Shown piece by piece: positions 30,060-42,542 of a DNA stretch of 64,000 nucleotides. Position 1 is the first letter of the stretch; each line of letters opens with the position of its first letter. This stretch comes from Brevundimonas intermedia (GTDB taxonomy: Bacteria > Pseudomonadota > Alphaproteobacteria > Caulobacterales > Caulobacteraceae): NCBI RefSeq assembly GCF_027922165.1, contig NZ_BSFD01000010.1, positions 1 through 64,000 on the forward strand, read 5' to 3'. The position numbers and the translations under genes are program-made. Below the pieces are notes generated by a model. That model did not search any database and was not told where the DNA came from. It saw only the letters and a program-made list of their open reading frames with translations.

Positions 30060-30876
30060 GACGCGCCCCGTTCCAGAAGAAGCACCGCTAGGCGCCCCGC
30101 CGCCACGACCACCACCGCGAACATCATTCCGTCCACGCGGTCCAGCAGCCCACCATGCCCCGGTATGGTGTTGCCTGCGTCCTTGACCCCGAACCGCCGC
30201 TTGAGCGCCGATTCCCAAAGGTCGCCCGCCATGGTCGCCAGCGCCGCCGCCAGCCCCAGGATCGCGCCCCAGAAAATCGTCAACCGCCCCATGTCGAACC
30301 AAGCCGTCAGCACGGCGCCGGCGACTGCGCCCGCCAGAATGCCGCCGACAAAGCCGGACCAGGTCTTGTTGGGCGAATAGCGCGGCCACAGCTTGGGACC
30401 GCCGAAAGTGGAACCGGCCAGATAGGCCAGGATATCCGCCGACCAGGTGACCGCGAAGACCAGAGCCGTCCAGTGCAACCCGACCGGACTTTCGCCGTCA
30501 CGCAGCCAGATCAGCAGAACGGACGGCCAACCCAGATAGAGCACGCCATAGGCCGCATCAATGGCCTGCTGTCCCTGTTTGCGGGCGTAGAGACCTGCCG
30601 CAGCCGCGCCGAACACCAGAACGACAAAGGCCACGGACATGACGCCGAAATAGGCGCTGACGACCGCAGCCATGACTGCGAGAGCCACTGCGCCCCCAAC
30701 CGTGCGTCGGGCTCTCGGCGCACTCATCGCGCCCCATTCGAAAGACAGCACCACGCTGGCGGCCAGAACCAGCGCCAGGAACCAGACGCCGCCGAACCAG
30801 GTGGCCGCGACCGCAGCCGGCGCAAGCACGGCGGCTGAGGCCGCCCTCAGCGCAATATCACGTCCCTTGACCGCCA

Positions 30877-30877
<1 letters not shown>
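30056..30877 (-). CDS. cdsA: Phosphatidate cytidylyltransferase
   Basis: CdsA makes CDP-diacylglycerol for phospholipid synthesis. It has 273 residues with about seven to eight membrane spans. The C-terminal family signature is intact ([18 protein letters not shown] followed by LLDRVDGM). Its start shares one base with the uppS stop (TGATG), and its stop overlaps the dxr start. Confidence 0.96.
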
Positions 30878-31635
<758 letters not shown>

Positions 31636-31671
31636 CTGTCGTTCGATCCCTTCAGGCCCAAGTGATCCGCC

Positions 31672-32229
31672 TCAGACCTGCATGATCTCTTGTTCCTTGG
31701 TCTTCAAGGTCTCGTCGATCCGCTTGATGGCGGCGTCGGTTTCCTTCTGGACCTCGGTTTCCATCTTCTTCTGTTCGTCCTGGCTGATCTCGCCCGCTTT
31801 CTCGGCCTTCTTCAGGTCGTCGTTAGCGTCGCGGCGCACATTGCGCACTGAGATCTTCTGCTGCTCGGCGTACTTCCCCGCCAGCTTGACCAGATCCTTG
31901 CGGCGCTCCTCGGTCAGGGGGGGTACGGGAATGCGCAGGGTCTGGCCGTCGACGATGGGGTTCAGGCCCAGATTGGCGTTACGAATAGCCTTTTCGACCG
32001 CCACGACCATGCCCTTGTCCCAGACATTGACGCTGATCATGCGGGGCTCAGGCACGCTGACGGCGGCCACCGCCGTCAGGGGCGAAGCCGAACCATAGGC
32101 TTCGACACGTACGGGATCCAGCAGACCGGCGTTCGCCCGGCCGGTGCGCAAGCCGCTGAACTCTTCCTTCAGGGCGGCGACGGACCGGTCCATGCGGTCG
32201 CGATAGGTCTTCAGTTCGGGCTTGGCCAT
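31672..32229 (-). CDS. frr: Ribosome recycling factor
   Basis: RRF splits ribosomes after termination together with EF-G. It has 185 residues and is entirely helical apart from the inserted beta domain. Characteristic segments are [20 protein letters not shown] and [21 protein letters not shown]. It lies downstream of pyrH in the conserved rpsB-tsf-pyrH-frr order. Confidence 0.98.
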   Translation of the reverse strand: MAKPELKTYRDRMDRSVAALKEEFSGLRTGRANAGLLDPVRVEAYGSASPLTAVAAVSVPEPRMISVNVWDKGMVVAVEKAIRNANLGLNPIVDGQTLRIPVPPLTEERRKDLVKLAGKYAEQQKISVRNVRRDANDDLKKAEKAGEISQDEQKKMETEVQKETDAAIKRIDETLKTKEQEIMQV

Positions 32230-32268
32230 GGTCTTGGTCTCTCTCGTCTATCGTAATCTACCGATCGG

Positions 32269-33003
32269 TCAGGCGGGATCCTGAATGATCGTGCAGGTGC
32301 CCTCGCCGGTCAGCGCCCGGCGAAGGGAATCGTCTTCCCGGATCGAGAAGACGACGATCGGAATGCCCGTATCGCGCATCATGGCGATGGCGGAGGCGTC
32401 CATGACCCGCAGATCCTTGGCGAGAACGTCCTGATAGGTCAGGGTCTCGTAACGTGTCGCGGCCGGATCCTTCTTGGGGTCGGCGGTATAGACGCCGTCC
32501 ACGCTGGTGCCCTTCAACAGGGCGTCGCAACCCATTTCGGCGGCGCGCAGTGCGGCGCCCGAGTCCGTCGTGAAGAAAGGCGCGCCGACGCCGGCGGCGA
32601 AAATCACCACCCGACCCTTTTCAAGATGACGCAGGGCGCGACGGCGGATGTAGGGCTCGGCGATGGCGGCCATAGGAATGGCGCTCTGCACGCGGGTCGA
32701 GACGCCGATCTTCTCCAGCGCCGACTGCATCGCCAGGGCGTTCATGATGGTCGCCAGCATGCCCATATAGTCGGCCTGGGCGCGCTCCATGCCCGCAGCG
32801 GCCTTGGACAGGCCGCGGAAGATATTGCCGCCGCCGATCACCAGGCAGATCTCGACGCCCTCGGCGGCGACCTGCGCCACGGCCTTGGCGACCGTGTCCA
32901 CGGTCTTCATGTCGACGCCGAAGGACTGATCGCCCATCAGCACCTCGCCGGAAACCTTCAGCAGGACGCGTTTGTAGCGGAAGTTCGAGGGGGCGTCGGG
33001 CAT
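32269..33003 (-). CDS. pyrH: UMP kinase
   Basis: PyrH phosphorylates UMP to UDP. It has 244 residues with the amino-acid-kinase fold: [19 protein letters not shown] at the N-terminus, the GGGNIFRG loop, and the nucleotide-binding [18 protein letters not shown] block near residue 165. A 125-base spacer with two hairpins separates it from tsf. Confidence 0.98.
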   Translation of the reverse strand: MPDAPSNFRYKRVLLKVSGEVLMGDQSFGVDMKTVDTVAKAVAQVAAEGVEICLVIGGGNIFRGLSKAAAGMERAQADYMGMLATIMNALAMQSALEKIGVSTRVQSAIPMAAIAEPYIRRRALRHLEKGRVVIFAAGVGAPFFTTDSGAALRAAEMGCDALLKGTSVDGVYTADPKKDPAATRYETLTYQDVLAKDLRVMDASAIAMMRDTGIPIVVFSIREDDSLRRALTGEGTCTIIQDPA

Positions 33004-33056
33004 GCGGGTGGGTCCGTTGTCTGCGGCGCCGTTGAATCAGGCGACTTCTTATAGAC

Positions 33057-33094
33057 GAAGGGCGCGCCGACCATCAAAGCCGAACGCGCCCTTC
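33057..33094 (-). terminator. Long-loop hairpin between tsf and pyrH
   Basis: A 10-bp perfect stem (GAAGGGCGCG / CGCGCCCTTC) encloses an 18-base loop. No clear T-run follows on the minus strand. It may be an attenuator or a processing site rather than a full terminator. Confidence 0.4.
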
Positions 33095-33104
33095 TGATAG
33101 AAAT

Positions 33105-33120
33105 CCCTCACGAATGAGGG
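33105..33120 (-). terminator. Hairpin just after tsf
   Basis: A 6-bp stem (CCCTCA / TGAGGG) with a TTCG tetraloop on the minus strand begins eight bases after the tsf stop and is followed by ATTTCT. It is a short, probably partial terminator that may reduce expression of pyrH relative to tsf. Confidence 0.5.
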
Positions 33121-33128
33121 AGTGAGGC

Positions 33129-34070
33129 TTAGTTTCCGCCCATCATCGAGGCGACTTCGGCCGCGAAATCGGGGCCTTCGACCTTCTCGACGCCTTCACC
33201 CAGCGCCAGGCGGACGAAGCCGGCCAGGTGCAGGTTGGAAGAGCCCAGTTCCTTGGCCGAGTTGGCGACCAGCTGTTCGATGGTCACGTCCGGGTCCATC
33301 ACGAACGGCTGCTTGGACAACACCACGTCCTTTTGGAACTTGTTGATCTGGCCTTCCACGATCTTGGCGATCATGGCTTCCGGGCGACCTTCTTCCTTGG
33401 CCTTTTCGGTCAGAACGGTCCGTTCCTTCTCGATGGCGGCGGGGTCCAGGTCGTCGGTGTTCAGCGACAGCGGCGCCGTGGCGGCCACGTGCATGGCGAT
33501 CTTGCGGCCCAGTTCGCGCAGAGCGGTCTTGTCGCCCTCGCCTTCCAGGGCGACCAGCACGCCGATACGGCCCACGCCCGGCGAAACCGCGTTATGGACA
33601 TAGGTCGAGACGACGCCTTCCGACACCGACAGGCGGGCGGCGCGGCGCAGTTGCATGTTCTCGCCGATGGTGGCGATCATATTGGTCACTTCGTCCTGAA
33701 CCGTCTTGCCGGCTTCCAGTTCAGCGCCGTGCAGGGCCTCGACCGAGTGATGCTCCAGGCCCAGCTGGGCGAACGACTTGGCGGCGTTCTGGAACAGCTC
33801 GTTACGGGCGACGAAGTCGGTCTCAGCGTTGAACTCGATGGCGGCGGCGACTTCGCCCTTGCCGTCTTCCTTCGACGCGACGGCGACGAGACCTTCAGCG
33901 GCGACACGGTCGGCCTTCTTGGCGGCCTTGGACAGGCCCTTGGCGCGCAGCCAGTCGATCGCTGCTTCGATGTTGCCGTCGTTTTCGACCAGCGCCTTCT
34001 TGCAGTCCATCATGCCGACGCCCGAACGCTCGCGAAGTTCCTTCACGAGGGCGGCAGTGATCTCGGCCAT
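33129..34070 (-). CDS. tsf: Translation elongation factor Ts
   Basis: EF-Ts exchanges GDP for GTP on EF-Tu. It has 313 residues. The N-terminal UBA-like domain contains [17 protein letters not shown], and the core has the [10 protein letters not shown] motif that contacts EF-Tu. It follows rpsB, with a strong hairpin in the spacer. Confidence 0.98.
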   Translation of the reverse strand: MAEITAALVKELRERSGVGMMDCKKALVENDGNIEAAIDWLRAKGLSKAAKKADRVAAEGLVAVASKEDGKGEVAAAIEFNAETDFVARNELFQNAAKSFAQLGLEHHSVEALHGAELEAGKTVQDEVTNMIATIGENMQLRRAARLSVSEGVVSTYVHNAVSPGVGRIGVLVALEGEGDKTALRELGRKIAMHVAATAPLSLNTDDLDPAAIEKERTVLTEKAKEEGRPEAMIAKIVEGQINKFQKDVVLSKQPFVMDPDVTIEQLVANSAKELGSSNLHLAGFVRLALGEGVEKVEGPDFAAEVASMMGGN

Positions 34071-34103
34071 GTTCTTCTCCTTGGGGGATTTCGTATGTGG
34101 GAA

Positions 34104-34128
34104 CGGCCGGGCTGACTTAGCCCGGCCG
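34104..34128 (-). terminator. Strong hairpin between rpsB and tsf
   Basis: A 10-bp perfect stem (CGGCCGGGCT / AGCCCGGCCG) with a five-base loop lies in the rpsB-tsf spacer. No T-run follows on the minus strand. It could act as an attenuator or mRNA stabiliser setting the S2 to EF-Ts ratio. Confidence 0.5.
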
Positions 34129-34214
34129 TGTGTCAGTTCAAACCACGGCCCTCATATTGCGCTATCGCTTGCCGCACGGCGGCTCGCTGCTTTAGCGCGA
34201 AGGCCGTCAGACGT

Positions 34215-35099
34215 TTAGCCTGCAGCCTGTTCGGTCTCGACCGCGTCCAGAGCTTCAGTGTTGGCGGAGGCGTCATCCGAGGCCAGCAGTTCAGCAGCGA
34301 CTTCTTCCGTACCGGCCGGCGCGGCGTCGGCTTCGACCGGGGTCGAGGCTTCACGCAGCATGGGCTCTTCCGGATTGATCGCAGCGCCCAGGTCCACGCC
34401 CGAAGCCGACGCGCCGGCGGCCAGGCCGTCCAGGACGGCGTCGGCGATCAGGTCGCAGTAGGTCTGGATGGCGCGGGCGGCGTCGTCATTGCCGGGGACC
34501 GGATAGGTGATGCCGTCCGGATCCGAGTTGGTGTCCAGGATGGCGATGATCGGGATGTTCAGCTTGCGGGCTTCCTGGATCGCGATCGCTTCCTTGTTGG
34601 TGTCGATCACGAACATGATGTCCGGAATCGAACCCATGTCCTTGATGCCGCCCAGCGACAGTTCCAGCTTGTCCTTCTCGCGCTGCAGGTTCAGCAGCTC
34701 CTTCTTAACGCGGCCTTCGCCGCCGTTCTCGAGGATGCCTTCCAGCTCGCGCAGGCGAGCGATCGAGCCCGAGACGGTGCGCCAGTTGGTCAGAGTGCCG
34801 CCGAGCCAACGGTTGTTCATATAGTACTGGGCGCAGCGCTTGGCTGCTTCGGCGACCGGATCGGCGGCCTGGCGCTTGGTGCCGACGAACAGGACGCGAC
34901 CGCCCTTGGCGGCGACGTCACGCACAGCCACCAGAGCCTGGTGGAACAGCGGCATCGTCTGCGACAGGTCGATGATATGGATGTTCGAGCGCGAGCCGAA
35001 GATGTAGCGGTCCATCTTCGGGTTCCAGCGGTGAGTCTGGTGGCCGAAGTGAGCGCCCGCTTCCAGCAGGGTGCGCATCGAGAATTCAGGCAGAGCCAT
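34215..35099 (-). CDS. rpsB: 30S ribosomal protein S2
   Basis: S2 is a late-assembling small-subunit protein. It has 294 residues, longer than the usual 240-260 because of a C-terminal Ala/Glu/Asp-rich tail of about 55 residues. The conserved core includes [29 protein letters not shown] and [12 protein letters not shown]. The start at 35099 follows an AAAGGAA ribosome binding site; the upstream open frame is the leader region. Confidence 0.98.
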   Translation of the reverse strand: MALPEFSMRTLLEAGAHFGHQTHRWNPKMDRYIFGSRSNIHIIDLSQTMPLFHQALVAVRDVAAKGGRVLFVGTKRQAADPVAEAAKRCAQYYMNNRWLGGTLTNWRTVSGSIARLRELEGILENGGEGRVKKELLNLQREKDKLELSLGGIKDMGSIPDIMFVIDTNKEAIAIQEARKLNIPIIAILDTNSDPDGITYPVPGNDDAARAIQTYCDLIADAVLDGLAAGASASGVDLGAAINPEEPMLREASTPVEADAAPAGTEEVAAELLASDDASANTEALDAVETEQAAG

Positions 35100-35223
35100 G
35101 ATCGTTAGTTCCTTTTTCCGATCAAACGTGGCGCGGGGATTAAAGGCCTGAGGACCCTCGGAATGGAGCGTGTCGGGATGTCTCCCCGAAACGCGCCTCG
35201 CCCGCGTTGCGAAGTGCGGGGGC

Positions 35224-35252
35224 CGTTTAGGCGGGATACGCCCAAATAGCAA
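35224..35252 (-). promoter_or_regulatory. Candidate rpsB promoter
   Basis: On the minus strand TTGCTA (35252-35247) is followed after 17 bases by TAAACG (35229-35224). Initiation near 35217 would give a leader of about 120 bases, in keeping with autoregulated rpsB messages. The match is moderate. Confidence 0.35.
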
Positions 35253-35272
35253 GCACTCGTCGAACAGACAGA

Positions 35273-35298
35273 AAGGCGGCCTCTTTCGAGACCGCCTT
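35273..35298 (-). terminator. Terminator after the DUF4142 gene
   Basis: On the minus strand an 11-bp stem (AAGGCGGTCTC / GAGGCCGCCTT, one G-U pair) with a GAAA loop is followed by TCTGTCTG. It separates the DUF4142 gene from rpsB. Confidence 0.75.
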
Positions 35299-35319
35299 CC
35301 AAAGTCATGCCCGCAGGCC

Positions 35320-35913
35320 TTAGTTCATGGCGTCAAGCAGGGCCTGAGCGCGGTCGCGGTGCGCCATGACCGTCGGGGTCAGCTCCCGCGCCAGAGACGC
35401 CAACGTCGGGGCGTCCGTATTGTCGTCGAAGCCGTCGAGCAGGGTCAGGGTCTCGTTGTGCGCTGCGACCTGCTGGGTCAGGTAGACCTTGTCGAAATCG
35501 CCGGGAGTCGCCGCATTGAGGTTGTCGATCAGCCCCTTGCGACGCTCATCCAGGGCGGTGGGAAGGGCGACGTTCGGCGCGGCTGTCGGGACGGCTGCGG
35601 CCAACTTCTCGCCTGCAGCCGTGTGGTCCTTCTCGATCATCGCGGCAAGCGCCTTTACGTCGGCGTTAGTCGATTTGGACGCAGCGATTTCTGCGGACTG
35701 AAGCTCGTACATATTGCCGGTGGCGAGACCGGTGACGAAACCGTCTATGGTATTGGCGCCGAGCGTCGTGGCCGAGGTCTGTCCGACGACGCCGGAGGCG
35801 GCGTCTTGGGTGGCGTTCACCGCTTCTCCGGCATTTTGCCCGGCGGAGTCCCCTTGGTTGCAAGCCGCGAGCAGGGCCAGCGAGGCGGCGCTGACGATGA
35901 GGATGTTTTTCAT
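35320..35913 (-). CDS. DUF4142 lipoprotein
   Basis: The protein has 197 residues with a lipoprotein signal (lipobox LLAAC, Cys18). The helical C-terminal domain has the ferritin-like DUF4142 pattern: [37 protein letters not shown] and [12 protein letters not shown]. The function is unknown, but members are often stress-induced envelope proteins. A good ribosome binding site (AGGGAGA) and a candidate EcfG-type promoter lie directly upstream. Confidence 0.88.
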   Translation of the reverse strand: MKNILIVSAASLALLAACNQGDSAGQNAGEAVNATQDAASGVVGQTSATTLGANTIDGFVTGLATGNMYELQSAEIAASKSTNADVKALAAMIEKDHTAAGEKLAAAVPTAAPNVALPTALDERRKGLIDNLNAATPGDFDKVYLTQQVAAHNETLTLLDGFDDNTDAPTLASLARELTPTVMAHRDRAQALLDAMN

Positions 35914-35938
35914 TTGATGTCTCCCTAGAGACAGGTGA

Positions 35939-35964
35939 AACCCCTCACGGAAGTGTGAGGTTCC
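35939..35964 (-). promoter_or_regulatory. Candidate general-stress (EcfG/SigT-type) promoter
   Basis: On the minus strand GGAAC (35964-35960) and GGTT (35942-35939) are separated by 17 bases. This is close to the alphaproteobacterial EcfG/SigT pattern GGAAC-N16/17-CGTT. Initiation would fall about 20 bases before the DUF4142 start. The spacer also contains alternative hairpins. Confidence 0.5.
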
Positions 35965-36062
35965 GTAAATTCATAAGCTTGGCCTTTGTCTGAGCGGGAT
36001 TTTCCGCCTCGCCCGCCTCGACTATCAGTGATATGTGTAACTCGGGGAACGGGGGAAACGCC

Positions 36063-36752
36063 ATGGCTTGGAGAACCAGCCTTGGGGCCATTGGAGCGGC
36101 GGCGGCCTTGGGCGCCGGCGTCGCCTGGACGCAGGTTCAGCCCCAGCCGAATAGACAGGCTCCGCCGACCGGACCAACTCCGACTGAAGCCGCCTTGGCG
36201 CGAGGTAGGGCGGACCAGGCCGCGCTAGCCCTCGCACGGCAGGATCCCCTGGCCGGGCGGCTTCGAGGCTTCTTGGGTCAGGGTCGCACGACCGCACCCA
36301 TCCTCGCACAGATCGAGGCTTCGCCCGTGCCGGTGCTCGGCCCTGCCGATCCAAGCCTGTTAAGCAGCGCCCGCTTCTATCCCGGCGACCGGCAGTACAC
36401 GCTGGTGGTGCGAAAGGAGGGACTGATCGTCGAAATCTTTGGATCTGTCCGGGCCCTCCAGTCGCCCACGGGCGTTGCGCCCGCCGCGCCGGCTCCCGTC
36501 CCGGCGCAATCTCGAGCCTTTGTTCGAGCAGCGGCGCCGGCAGCGGCCGCACGGGCGCTGGCGGCGGAGCGGGGGCTGACGCAGGTCCATACAGAGCAGA
36601 CCGAATACGGCGTCGATGTCGCGTTCGTCCGCTTCGGCGCAGCCTATAATCTGACCTTCGTCTGCGACACCCTGGGGCCGCCGGACTGTACGGAGGCGGC
36701 TGCCGTGGCCTTTGCGGCGTCTCTTCAACTGCTCGGCGGAGGCGGACAGTGA
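36063..36752 (+). CDS. Exported protein of unknown function
   Basis: The protein has 229 residues with a signal-like N-terminus (LGAIGAAAALGAGVAW) followed by a Pro/Gln-rich linker. A middle part, YPGDRQYTLVVRKEGLIVEIFGS, looks like a small beta domain. A second domain ends with a probable disulfide pair (VCDTLGPPDC). The start at 36063 follows GGGGGAAA. It overlaps the downstream M23 peptidase gene (GTGA), which suggests a shared envelope role. I do not recognise the family. Confidence 0.7.
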   Translation: MAWRTSLGAIGAAAALGAGVAWTQVQPQPNRQAPPTGPTPTEAALARGRADQAALALARQDPLAGRLRGFLGQGRTTAPILAQIEASPVPVLGPADPSLLSSARFYPGDRQYTLVVRKEGLIVEIFGSVRALQSPTGVAPAAPAPVPAQSRAFVRAAAPAAAARALAAERGLTQVHTEQTEYGVDVAFVRFGAAYNLTFVCDTLGPPDCTEAAAVAFAASLQLLGGGGQ

Positions 36753-37543
36753 AACGCCTGGCCCTTCCTGCCCTTCTTCTGCTGGCCGCCTGTTCGCCGT
36801 CAGGGTGCGGTCAGACACCGCCTCCAGCCGATGCTCCGGCGACGCCGACACCCCCGGTCGCAGAGGCGGAGGCGCCGCCGACCCCGCCGGCGCCCGAGCC
36901 CGTTACCTGGCCGCACGAACCCCCGGGCGCCCTCTATCCCGGATCAGGCGCAGGGGCGACGGACGTGACCCTGTGGGCGCCGGGCATGCGGTTTCCCATC
37001 GAGGCGGCGCCGGCCTTCGCCAACTCCCAGGTCTATGGATACGGCGGCTATCAGGCGCCTGGGCCGGGCGGGCAGTGCGACAGCCGGAATTACGCCTATC
37101 CGTGGCGGGACAACTTCTGCGAAAGCCGGTCCTGGACCAACGGCATGTGTCCCAGCGGCAAGGGGCACCAAGGGCAGGACATTCGGCCCTCGACCTGCGT
37201 GAAGAAGGTTCACGCCGTAGTCGCGGCCGAGTCCGGAACCGTGACCTCGATCGGCAGCTATACCGTCTTCATCCAGGGGGCCAGCGGCCGGATCTACCGC
37301 TATCTGCACATGGACATGCCGGGCGTGCGGGCCCTGATCCATGAGGGTCAGGCCGTGACCCGGGGGCAGAAGATCGGCACGGTCTCGGCCGACTTCGGCG
37401 GGAACGCGACGACGATCCATCTGCACTTCGAGATCAAGGCGCCGGTGACCTCGGGCGGATCGACGGCGGTGATCTTCGTGCCGGTCTATACCAGCCTGGT
37501 GGACAGTTATGGACGGCTGTTGAACTCCCCCGGCGAGGCCTGA
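36749..37543 (+). CDS. M23-family metallopeptidase lipoprotein
   Basis: The protein has 264 residues with lipobox LLAAC (Cys15), then a Pro-rich linker to about residue 55. The LytM/M23 domain has intact zinc ligands: His140 and Asp144 in GHQGQDI, and the HxH pair His224/His226 in IHLHFEIK. Five cysteines in residues 110-150 suggest disulfides, unusual for this family. Members cut peptidoglycan cross-links. The GTG start overlaps the stop of the preceding gene. Confidence 0.88.
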   Translation: MKRLALPALLLLAACSPSGCGQTPPPADAPATPTPPVAEAEAPPTPPAPEPVTWPHEPPGALYPGSGAGATDVTLWAPGMRFPIEAAPAFANSQVYGYGGYQAPGPGGQCDSRNYAYPWRDNFCESRSWTNGMCPSGKGHQGQDIRPSTCVKKVHAVVAAESGTVTSIGSYTVFIQGASGRIYRYLHMDMPGVRALIHEGQAVTRGQKIGTVSADFGGNATTIHLHFEIKAPVTSGGSTAVIFVPVYTSLVDSYGRLLNSPGEA

Positions 37544-37548
37544 CCCCG

Positions 37549-38039
37549 TCAAGGAGCGTCGGGCAGGCTGTATTCCAGGTCGTAGCGGTGTTCGCCTTCG
37601 ACGATGGTCAGATGGAAGACGCCGCTGATGCCGGCCAGTTCACCCTCGCCCGAACCGGGGACGATGGTGATCAGGAGGTCCTGCGCGCCGGCGTCCATCA
37701 CGCCGCGATGGACCATGGCGAAGGACCCACGGCGGCCATCCAGCACGCCGCTGACGCGCTCCATGGCGACATAGGCGCCCGACCCGCCCTTCAGGACGCC
37801 CAGCATCTCGCCCGAACCGCCGCCTTCAAATGCGCCGTGGAAGGTCTTGGCCAGCAGCATTCGGCCCGGAGCGCCGGCGGGCGCGTCCGGGTCTGGTGCG
37901 ACGGGCGTGATCTGGACGTCGAAGGTTCCGACGGCGTGGGACATGACGATGCTCCTGACGGCGGGCGCAGCCGCGGTCGCGTTGGGGGCGGGATCGGAGA
38001 CGGCGGCCAACAGGGCGGCGGTCAGGATGAGGGCGATCA

Positions 38040-38040
<1 letters not shown>
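37549..38040 (-). CDS. DUF3224-family exported protein
   Basis: The protein has 163 residues with a short signal peptide (MIALILTAALLAAVS). The beta-rich domain matches DUF3224: VGTFDVQITP, YVAMERVSGVLDGRRGSFAMVHRG, and VPGSGEGELAGISGVFHL. Members resemble small allene-oxide-cyclase-like barrels of unknown role. Its start overlaps the dnaE stop (TGATG), so it is probably co-transcribed with dnaE. Confidence 0.85.
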
Positions 38041-41498
<3,458 letters not shown>

Positions 41499-41591
41499 CC
41501 GTCCACTCCTTCACCTAGACCGCAGATAAGACCCCGACTCGGCCACCACACCAATGGCGCTCAGCGCCTTGGCGCTAAAACAGGGTGACAA

Positions 41592-41624
41592 GGCGCCAAA
41601 CGTGCCAAAGGCGCCAAACCTGCC
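41592..41624. repeat. Imperfect 15-bp direct repeat before dnaE
   Basis: Two copies of GGCGCCAAACSTGCC (41592-41606 and 41610-41624; S is G in the first, C in the second) are separated by AAA. A palindrome AGCGCC-TT-GGCGCT lies nearby at 41563-41576. All lie in the 128-base spacer between the small SOS-type gene and dnaE. No function is assigned. Confidence 0.6.
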
Positions 41625-41626
41625 GG

Positions 41627-41722
41627 TCAGACCGAGGTGACCATCAGGGCCGCCTGCCAGGCCATCCAGACGAAGCCGCCGCATGATGCAAGCGACAGCA
41701 GATCTCTCATCAAACGCGGCAT
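41627..41722 (-). CDS. 31-residue membrane peptide, SidA-like SOS-induced division inhibitor candidate
   Basis: The frame ATG (41722) to TGA (41627) encodes 31 residues starting MPRLMRDLLSLAS and containing GGFVWMAWQAALMV. It has a charged N-terminus and a single hydrophobic span, which fits an inner-membrane micropeptide. Its promoter region has two perfect LexA boxes, ending about 24 bases before the ATG, so it should be strongly SOS controlled. A GGGGATAAG stretch is the only weak ribosome binding site. In Caulobacter crescentus the SOS-induced SidA is a similar 29-residue membrane peptide that inhibits division through the FtsW/FtsN complex; I recall its gene also lying upstream of dnaE, but cannot check this here. 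Orthology is inference. Confidence 0.7.
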   Translation of the reverse strand: MPRLMRDLLSLASCGGFVWMAWQAALMVTSV

Positions 41723-41746
41723 GGTCTTATCCCCAGGTCGATCAAT

Positions 41747-41786
41747 GTTCCTGACTTGTTCTATGTTCTCTCATTGTTCTCGTCAA
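41747..41786 (-). promoter_or_regulatory. Promoter with two tandem LexA boxes
   Basis: On the minus strand TTGACG (41786-41781) and TAGAAC (41763-41758) are spaced 17 bases apart, a good Caulobacter-type housekeeping promoter. Two perfect GAAC-N7-GAAC boxes occupy 41779-41765 and 41761-41747, three bases apart, and cover the spacer, the -10 element and the start site. This predicts tight LexA repression of the small gene at 41627-41722. Confidence 0.85.
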
Positions 41787-41869
41787 CCCCCGCTCTTAGC
41801 CCCAGGCGGACGGGTTGAAACCAATCGCCCCGGCGCGTCGTATGGGCTTTGCAGAAAGGGAGATGTCCC

Positions 41870-42487
41870 ATGCCCAAGACCCGCACCTTCGCCGCCCCCC
41901 TGGCCCTTGCGCTGATCGCCGGCGTGTCGCCGCTGGGCCGCGCCGACGCGCAGAACCAAGCCGCCACCCAGACCGCCGTCTTCGCCGGCGGCTGCTTCTG
42001 GTCTGAGGAAAAGGCGTTTGACGGCCTGCCCGGCGTGCGTTCGGCCGTGTCGGGCTTCGTCGGCGGCCAGACGGCCAACCCGACCTATGAGCAGGTGGTG
42101 CGCGGCGGCACCGGCCATATGGAGGCGGTGCAGGTCACCTTCGATCCGCGCGTGGTCAGCTATCGCGCCCTGGTCGACCGCTACTGGCGCACCATCGATC
42201 CGACAGACCCGGACGGACAGTTCTGCGATCAGGGGCCGTCGTATCGGACGGCCGTCTTCGCCACGGCGGATCAGCGCGCGGCGGCGGTTGCATCGCGCGA
42301 CGCGGCGATGCGGGTGCTGGGCAAGAGCTTCACGACCCCGGTCGTCGGGGTCCAGAGGTTCTGGCCCGCCGGGCCGGAGCATCAGGACTACGCCCGCCGC
42401 CACCGCGCCCACTACGAAGCCTACCGCCAGGGCTGCCGCCGGCCCCAGCAGCTGCGCGCCATCTGGGGCGATGCGGCCGTGGGGTGA
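41870..42487 (+). CDS. msrA: Exported peptide-methionine (S)-S-oxide reductase
   Basis: MsrA repairs oxidised methionine. It has 205 residues, with a signal peptide (LALALIAGVSPLGRADAQ) that predicts a periplasmic location. The catalytic Cys42 lies in FAGGCFWSEEKAFDGLPGV. The GTGHMEAVQVTFDP block and C-terminal HQDYARRHRAHYEAYRQGC (probable resolving Cys) are intact. The start at 41870 follows AAAGGGAGA. It is divergent from the small LexA-boxed gene. Confidence 0.95.
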   Translation: MPKTRTFAAPLALALIAGVSPLGRADAQNQAATQTAVFAGGCFWSEEKAFDGLPGVRSAVSGFVGGQTANPTYEQVVRGGTGHMEAVQVTFDPRVVSYRALVDRYWRTIDPTDPDGQFCDQGPSYRTAVFATADQRAAAVASRDAAMRVLGKSFTTPVVGVQRFWPAGPEHQDYARRHRAHYEAYRQGCRRPQQLRAIWGDAAVG

Positions 42488-42500
42488 CGCGGGCGGGCCT

Positions 42501-42542
42501 TCAGTAGGCCTAGCTCAGTAGGCTTGACTCAGTACGCCTGGC
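42501..42542. repeat. Three tandem 14-bp copies over the lolD stop codon
   Basis: The unit TCAGTAGGCCTAGC is repeated at 42501-42514, 42515-42528 and 42529-42542 with two or three changes per copy. The third copy contains the lolD stop codon and last codons, so the unit was probably duplicated from the gene end. Confidence 0.75.

Noticed and set aside
41637..41915. 92-codon plus-strand open frame across the LexA-boxed region
   Set aside because: No ribosome binding site, it runs through the promoter and LexA boxes into msrA in another frame, and the product has no coherent pattern.
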